From NCBI GenBank assembly GCA_003573635.1, contig QUTJ01031399.1:1-11430 (forward strand): a stretch of 11,430 nucleotides of DNA. Reading direction: 5' to 3'. This document shows positions 8,698 through 11,430 of this stretch, piece after piece (the stretch's first letter is position 1; every line of letters begins with the position of its first letter). The position numbers and the translations under genes were made by a program. This DNA comes from Goniomonas avonlea. Lineage: Eukaryota; Cryptophyceae; Goniomonadida; Goniomonadaceae. The notes below the pieces were generated by a model. The model was not told the origin of the DNA. It searched no databases and saw only the letters and a program-made list of their open reading frames with translations.

Positions 8698-10310
8698 ATG
8701 ACAGAGTATCGTGGCTCGGCGAGAGTTAGCGTCAACGGTCGATCATGGCGAACTGAGATGGAGGATTTCGACGCACGTCTTGCGAAACTGGGCCTGGCCG
8801 CAGGTGCGGCCACAGGCGACGAATCCAACGCCGCAGCCTCAGGTACAAGTGACTTTGATGCTCGGCTTGCTGAGTTTGGTTTGGGCCCGAAGAAGAATGA
8901 CAATGGGGGAGCTCCTCCTTCATCGTCGCTGGACGATTTCGATGCTCGCCTCGCCAAGCTTGGACTGGGGCCCAAGGCTGGATCTAACTATGATCAGAGT
9001 GACCCTTTGATGCCTAAATCTGCGGCCTCAAAACCTGTCCCTGCCAAGCCAGACGCATCCGAGCATGTCGTCGAAGACTGGAATTCTCGCCTCGAGCGAC
9101 TCATGAAAGGGATCCAGGAGGAGCAGGCTGCCGTCGTCACGGATGACGCAGAACCACAAAATAACCAGCTGGAACAAAAGAAGCCGCTGACTGATCTGGA
9201 TCGCTTGCTTTTGCCGGAGCCAGAGCCCGAGCCAGAGCCAGAGCCAGAGCCACCCGAGTTTCAGCCGGACGCTATTCACTATCGTCGTGAACTTGCCTCA
9301 ATGGGCAAGTGGCTTACTTCAAACTCTACTGACCTCCCTCGTCAGCCATCCATGGGTGCTGAAGCACCGGAAATTCCGCCTTCGGCCGAGGTGTGCGGGA
9401 AGTCGCTTTGAGCCAAATGTGACACGCTGACAGATATCGCTTCCCACTCTTTTTAGCGCAGCTCTGTTCCGCCTACGAGGGGAAGCTGGCAATGCGGAAT
9501 ACCCTGTCGTGATTACTCGTTTACAAAAGGTATTTATCTCAAGATTCACTTCAAGTTCACCCCGAGAATGACTGGGCTTGGCAGCTCCTGCATCGAGCGG
9601 TACAACCTGGCCCCGAGCAGGACCATCGCCGTCTACGTGTTCACAATGTGACATTTGCGCGTACAGTGGGCCGCTACCATGGTGCCCTGGAGTTTCTCCT
9701 GCTTGCCGGTCAGTGGCCGAGACAACGGTTTCATTCGCACGCTCCCAGCACTCTTGGTGAATCGACGGCACGCACAGGGTCCTGGGTGCCAGAATCGACG
9801 ATTTCTCCTGCTCCACATGTGCAGCCCACTCCGAGATTCTTTTGGATAGCTGCAGGATCAGCTCTCATTTCTCGTAGATCGTGGCGGTCACAGTCAAACT
9901 CGCTACCTCACACACCCAAACTCACTTCCGTCACCCGAGCGGCATCGTCTGAACATCACACACGCACCCTCCCCCGCTCATTTTTCACTGCCCTCTCTAT
10001 CACTGTCTCAGGCCTGCTCTCTCCTCGTGATCGTCGCCTTCGTCGCCTTGTCTCCTTCTCCTCCCGACCCCTCCTCCCCTTCCCTGCAAGATACAAGTCC
10101 CCGAGAGAGAGCGACGGAAGAAGGGAGGAAGGAGTTTTTGACCGGGAGGGAGGCAGGGAGAGGGAGAGGGAGAGGGAGAGAGACACCTCGTGGGGAGAGC
10201 GAGAGCGAGCGAGAGCGAGAGCGAGCGAGAGCGAGAGAGAGAGAGTTCAAGCCATTCAGGAACCGCTGAGCGGCCACAGACCCTCGGAAACCTACCTAGG
10301 GACCTGCCTG

Positions 10311-10346
<36 letters not shown>

Positions 10347-11019
10347 CTTCAAACAGCCCACGGCGTCAGCGGCATTGAGACTACTTCGCTACATCACTAT
10401 CCTGCTCTAGGGGGGGGGCGACAGATCCACTTGGCAATACGGATAACGACCTTGATCTCAATCGATTACAAACTGTAGAGCCAAGTTGACATGTCGCCCC
10501 TCTAAAGTTCAGTCTGTAAACGCTGCTGCAGGTTTTGTCGCTCAGGACCTGGGGTCCGTCGACACCACACTCCTCTACCCCGTGTTCGAAACGCAGCCCG
10601 AGGAGTGGGTGCTGGCCATCGAGGCCGTGGAGGCAGAGTTGAAGAGGATCCAAGCGCCGGAGAAAGGGGTACCGACCAGTGACATGCGGAGCGCTGTCGC
10701 GGACCTCAGGGCCGAGGCGGGGGCAGCGTTTGACATATGCGTGAGTTATGAGTGAGGCGGAGGCAGCGTTTGACATCTGCGTGAGTGATGCGCGGGTGGT
10801 GGGTGAGGCGGGGGCCAGCGTTTGACATCTGCGTGAATTGTGCGCGGGTTATAACGGCTCGCGCTGACCTCTCCCCTCAGATCAAAACCATGCACAACGT
10901 GATCGACAACGTGCTTGCTCAGCCAAGAGAGCCCAAGTTTCGCGTTCTCAAGTTGGGCAACCCGTCCGTCCATAACCGAATCGGCCGCTTTCCAAGTGCA
11001 ATCAAGCTCTTGCTGGTCG
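8698..11019 (+). CDS. Spliced gene for a tandem PUB-domain protein (3' end beyond window)
   Basis: Five exons join with consistent phases: 8698-9390, 9434-9529, 9585-9708, 10532-10740, 10881-11019. All introns are GT-AG. The product so far is 421 residues. Residues 1-231 are disordered, with three DFDARL motifs, a degenerate fourth, and a PEPEPE run. PUB domain 1 spans about 237-345: LRGEAG, then QPGPEQDHRRLRVHNVTF, then GALEFLLLAG joined by splicing to F and LLYPVF. PUB domain 2 begins about 357 (LRAEAG), has AQPREPKFRVLKLGNPSV and SAIKLLLVG, and lacks only its last part. Both show the family pattern of a basic (R/K)xxxLxxxN core and a C-terminal GF. PUB domains of PNGase, UBXN6, HOIP and SPATA2 bind C-terminal or PIM peptides, such as the p97/VCP tail. 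Start choice is between 8698 and 8758 (MEDFDAR); no signal peptide or membrane segment is visible. Confidence 0.8.
8764..9108 (+). repeat. DFDARL(A)xxGL motif array in exon 1
   Basis: The motif occurs as DFDARLAKLGL at residues 23-33, DFDARLAEFGL at 52-62 and DFDARLAKLGL at 80-90, then degenerately as DWNSRLERLMK at 127-137 (numbering from the ATG at 8698). Copies 1 and 3 have identical protein sequence but several different codons, so the peptide appears held by selection and not by recent DNA duplication. Each motif is a short amphipathic helix candidate between disordered linkers. It resembles, without fully meeting, the MIM1 consensus for binding MIT domains (LxxRLxxL with Phe in place of the first Leu). 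Confidence 0.85.
9208..9255 (+). repeat. PEP-coding hexanucleotide run
   Basis: GAGCCA/GAGCCC hexamers encode PEPEPEPEPEPEPP (residues 173-186 of the PUB protein). It is a stiff acidic linker between the motif array and the PUB domains, and a likely site of length variation. Confidence 0.85.
9391..9433 (+). other. Intron 1 of the PUB gene (boundary uncertain)
   Basis: Reading through gives a stop (TGA, 9409-9411) after VCGKSL, so an unspliced message makes a short 237-residue protein without PUB domains. Splicing GAG|GTGTGC (9391) to GCTGACAG (ending 9433) is phase 0 to 0 and continues ISLPTLFSAALFRLRGEAG. An alternative, donor at 9393 with the much stronger pyrimidine-rich acceptor CTCTTTTTAG ending at 9456, also keeps the frame (EVAALFRLRGEAG). 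Both lead into PUB domain 1. Confidence 0.6.
9434..9529 (+). CDS. Exon 2: N-terminal helices of PUB domain 1
   Basis: Thirty-two codons ending in VVITRLQK before the donor AAG|GTATTT. The frame is broken by a TGA upstream (9428-9430) and by a TGA inside intron 2 (9569-9571), so it makes sense only as an exon. The piece LRGEAGNAEY parallels LRAEAGAAFD at the start of PUB domain 2, which supports the frame. Confidence 0.72.
9530..9584 (+). other. Intron 2 (55 nt)
   Basis: Donor GTATTT at 9530, acceptor TTGGCAG ending at 9584, phase 0. Removing it fuses ITRLQK to LLHRAVQPGPEQ, giving a continuous PUB helix. Retention would stop the protein at 9569-9571. Confidence 0.72.
9585..9708 (+). CDS. Exon 3: core of PUB domain 1
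   Basis: Forty-one codons plus the first base of a split Gly codon. It carries the diagnostic PUB core: LLHRAVQPGPEQDHRRLRV, then HNVTFARTVGRYHGALEF and LLLAG. The donor is CCG|GTCAGT. The same frame stays open to 10478 without splicing, but that extension is intronic low-complexity sequence. Confidence 0.8.
9709..10531 (+). other. Intron 3 (823 nt) rich in CT and GA tracts
   Basis: Donor GTCAGT, acceptor CGCTGCTGCAG ending at 10531. The join is phase 1 and creates the Gly-Phe pair that closes the PUB fold. Inside are a pyrimidine-rich segment (about 9957-10087), a purine-rich segment of GGGAGA and GAGCGA units (about 10102-10246), a pure GA run (10318-10344) and nine Gs at 10410-10418. No coding sequence is recognised in it. 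Confidence 0.75.
10532..10740 (+). CDS. Exon 4: end of PUB domain 1 and start of PUB domain 2
   Basis: It begins with two bases completing the split Gly codon, then FVAQDLGSVDTTLLYPVFE and an acidic helix EEWVLAIEAVEAELKRIQ that ends PUB domain 1. A short linker (APEKGVPTSD) leads to SAVADLRAEAGAAFDIC, the start of PUB domain 2. The donor is TGC|GTGAGT, phase 0. Confidence 0.8.
10714..10846 (+). repeat. Triplicated exon-4 end with its splice donor
   Basis: Three copies of about 27-30 bp reading GAGGCGGGGGCAGCGTTTGA then CATATGC/CATCTGC and a GTGA(G/A) donor-like hexamer begin at 10714, 10754 and 10805. Donor positions are 10741 (GTGAGT), 10781 (GTGAGT) and 10833 (GTGAAT). Copies 2 and 3 also share a GTGCGCGGGT-like tail. 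Only the first gives an open frame; using donor 2 or 3 would include the TGA at 10753-10755. Confidence 0.9.
10741..10880 (+). other. Intron 4 (140 nt)
   Basis: Donor GTGAGT at 10741, acceptor CTCTCCCCTCAG ending at 10880, phase 0. About half of it consists of the two extra copies of the exon-4 end. Confidence 0.8.
10881..11019 (+). CDS. Exon 5: core of PUB domain 2 (donor tentative)
   Basis: Forty-six codons plus one base: IKTMHNVIDNVLAQPREPKF, RVLKLGNPSVHNRIGRF, PSAIKLLLVG. By analogy with exon 3 it should end after the first base of the Gly codon of GF, at 11019, though the donor there (G|GTTTCC) is weak. If no intron follows, the frame runs into CT-rich sequence and stops at 11100-11102. 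I find no convincing next exon before the end of the window. Confidence 0.72.
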
Positions 11020-11145
11020 GTTTCCTTGACTCTCTCTCTCCCCCTCGCTCTCCTCTATCCATTTTGTGTGCCAATCAAGTTCTTGTCGGTCGGTTTCCTT
11101 GACTCTCCCCTCTCTCGCTCGCTCTCCTCTCTCTATTTTGTGTGT
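10999..11145 (+). repeat. 73-bp tandem duplication of the exon-5 end
   Basis: The segment starting CAATCAAGCTCTTGCTGGTC at 10999 is repeated from 11072 as CAATCAAGTTCTTGTCGGTC. Both copies continue GGTTTCCTTGACTCTC, a CT-rich run, and (A)TTTTGTGTG. The first copy encodes IKLLLVGF of PUB domain 2; the second lies in what should be the following intron. Confidence 0.92.
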
Positions 11146-11430
11146 GAGCCTCTCTCTCTCCTCTGTCTCTTTCTTCTTTCTTTTTCCTCTCCCTTGATCG
11201 GTCCCTCCCACACACACACGCCACCGCGACACCTGGAAGGTCTGAGTGGGTAAGAATGGAAGAGGGACAAATAGAGAGAGGGGGGAGAGGGTGCGACGGC
11301 ATATCAGGGACAGTGAGAGCCACGGAGGCTACCACATCCCACTCAAACTCACGTAACAAGCTGGGAGAGGGAGAGGGAGAGGGGGGAGAGAGATAGACAA
11401 TGGAGGTAGAGGGACAGTAGCCGGATTGAG
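11020..11430 (+). other. Probable intron 5: CT-rich then GA-rich, no gene recognised
   Basis: Pyrimidine-rich from about 11031 to 11190, then a short CACACACA run, then purine-rich GGGAGA and GAGAGG runs from about 11256 to 11396. No acceptor is followed by a frame that would complete PUB domain 2, so the next exon is probably outside the window. Confidence 0.55.

Noticed and set aside
8764-8796. VCP-interacting motif (RX5AAX2R) in the DFDARL region
   Set aside because: The Arg to Ala-Ala spacing is six instead of five, and the final Arg is missing.
8650-9411. Single-exon 253-residue gene starting at 8650 and ending at the TGA at 9409
   Set aside because: The codon at 8650 is TTG; the first ATG is 8698. 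The 3' end is better explained as exon 1 splicing into the PUB exons, though the read-through product may exist.
10005-10017. Shared 13-mer (TCTCAGGCCTGCT) with the stop-codon repeat at 1498 and 1545
   Set aside because: Too short and built around the AGGCCT palindrome; probably chance in CT-rich sequence.
9648-10478. 276-codon open frame as a separate gene
   Set aside because: Its first part is the PUB core of exon 3; after about 9708 it reads through CT and GA low-complexity intron sequence (RERERE runs).

Overview
The window is nuclear DNA of a eukaryote, probably a unicellular one. Evidence: short GT-AG introns (about 43 to 140 nt, plus one of 823 nt), a very long open reading frame for a STAND ATPase of the DUF4062-NACHT-WD40 class, a PUB-domain gene, and abundant eukaryote-style simple repeats (CA, GA and CT tracts, a minisatellite). 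The standard genetic code fits every gene. I cannot name the organism; microalgae, choanoflagellates, apusomonads and similar protists would all fit.

Layout. Positions 1-273 hold what may be the last exon of a plus-strand gene entering from the left. Positions 274-1547 are a convergent intergenic region with a 25-bp minisatellite that ends in an inverted copy of its own unit, a stretch with nothing I recognise, a CA/CG-alternating tract, and a short tandem duplication that includes the stop codon of the next gene. Positions 8483-1548 (minus strand) are one uninterrupted 2311-codon gene. Its protein has an N-terminal dual-acylation signature, a disordered Pro/Lys/Ala-rich repeat region, a DUF4062 domain, a NACHT-type ATPase with intact Walker A and B motifs, a helical linker, and about 22-24 WD40-type blades. 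Positions 8484-8697 form a compact AT-rich head-to-head promoter region.

From 8698 to beyond the right edge runs a spliced plus-strand gene that a simple ORF scan breaks up. Joining five exons at GT-AG sites with consistent phases (8698-9390, 9434-9529, 9585-9708, 10532-10740, 10881-11019) gives a protein with three near-identical DFDARL-type motifs (plus a degenerate fourth), a PEPEPE linker, one complete PUB domain and most of a second. A tandem-PUB protein with an N-terminal array of short helical motifs is, as far as I know, not a described architecture, and it is the main result here.

The spliced gene is also unusual at DNA level. The 3' ends of exons 4 and 5 are tandemly duplicated together with their splice-donor regions, and two of its non-coding stretches have a pyrimidine-rich tract followed by a purine-rich tract that could base-pair. 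PUB domains are known to bind p97/VCP tails and related PIM peptides, and STAND NACHT-WD40 proteins are ligand-triggered oligomerising switches. The divergent arrangement allows co-expression of a membrane-anchored STAND protein and a PUB adaptor, but that functional link is inference only.
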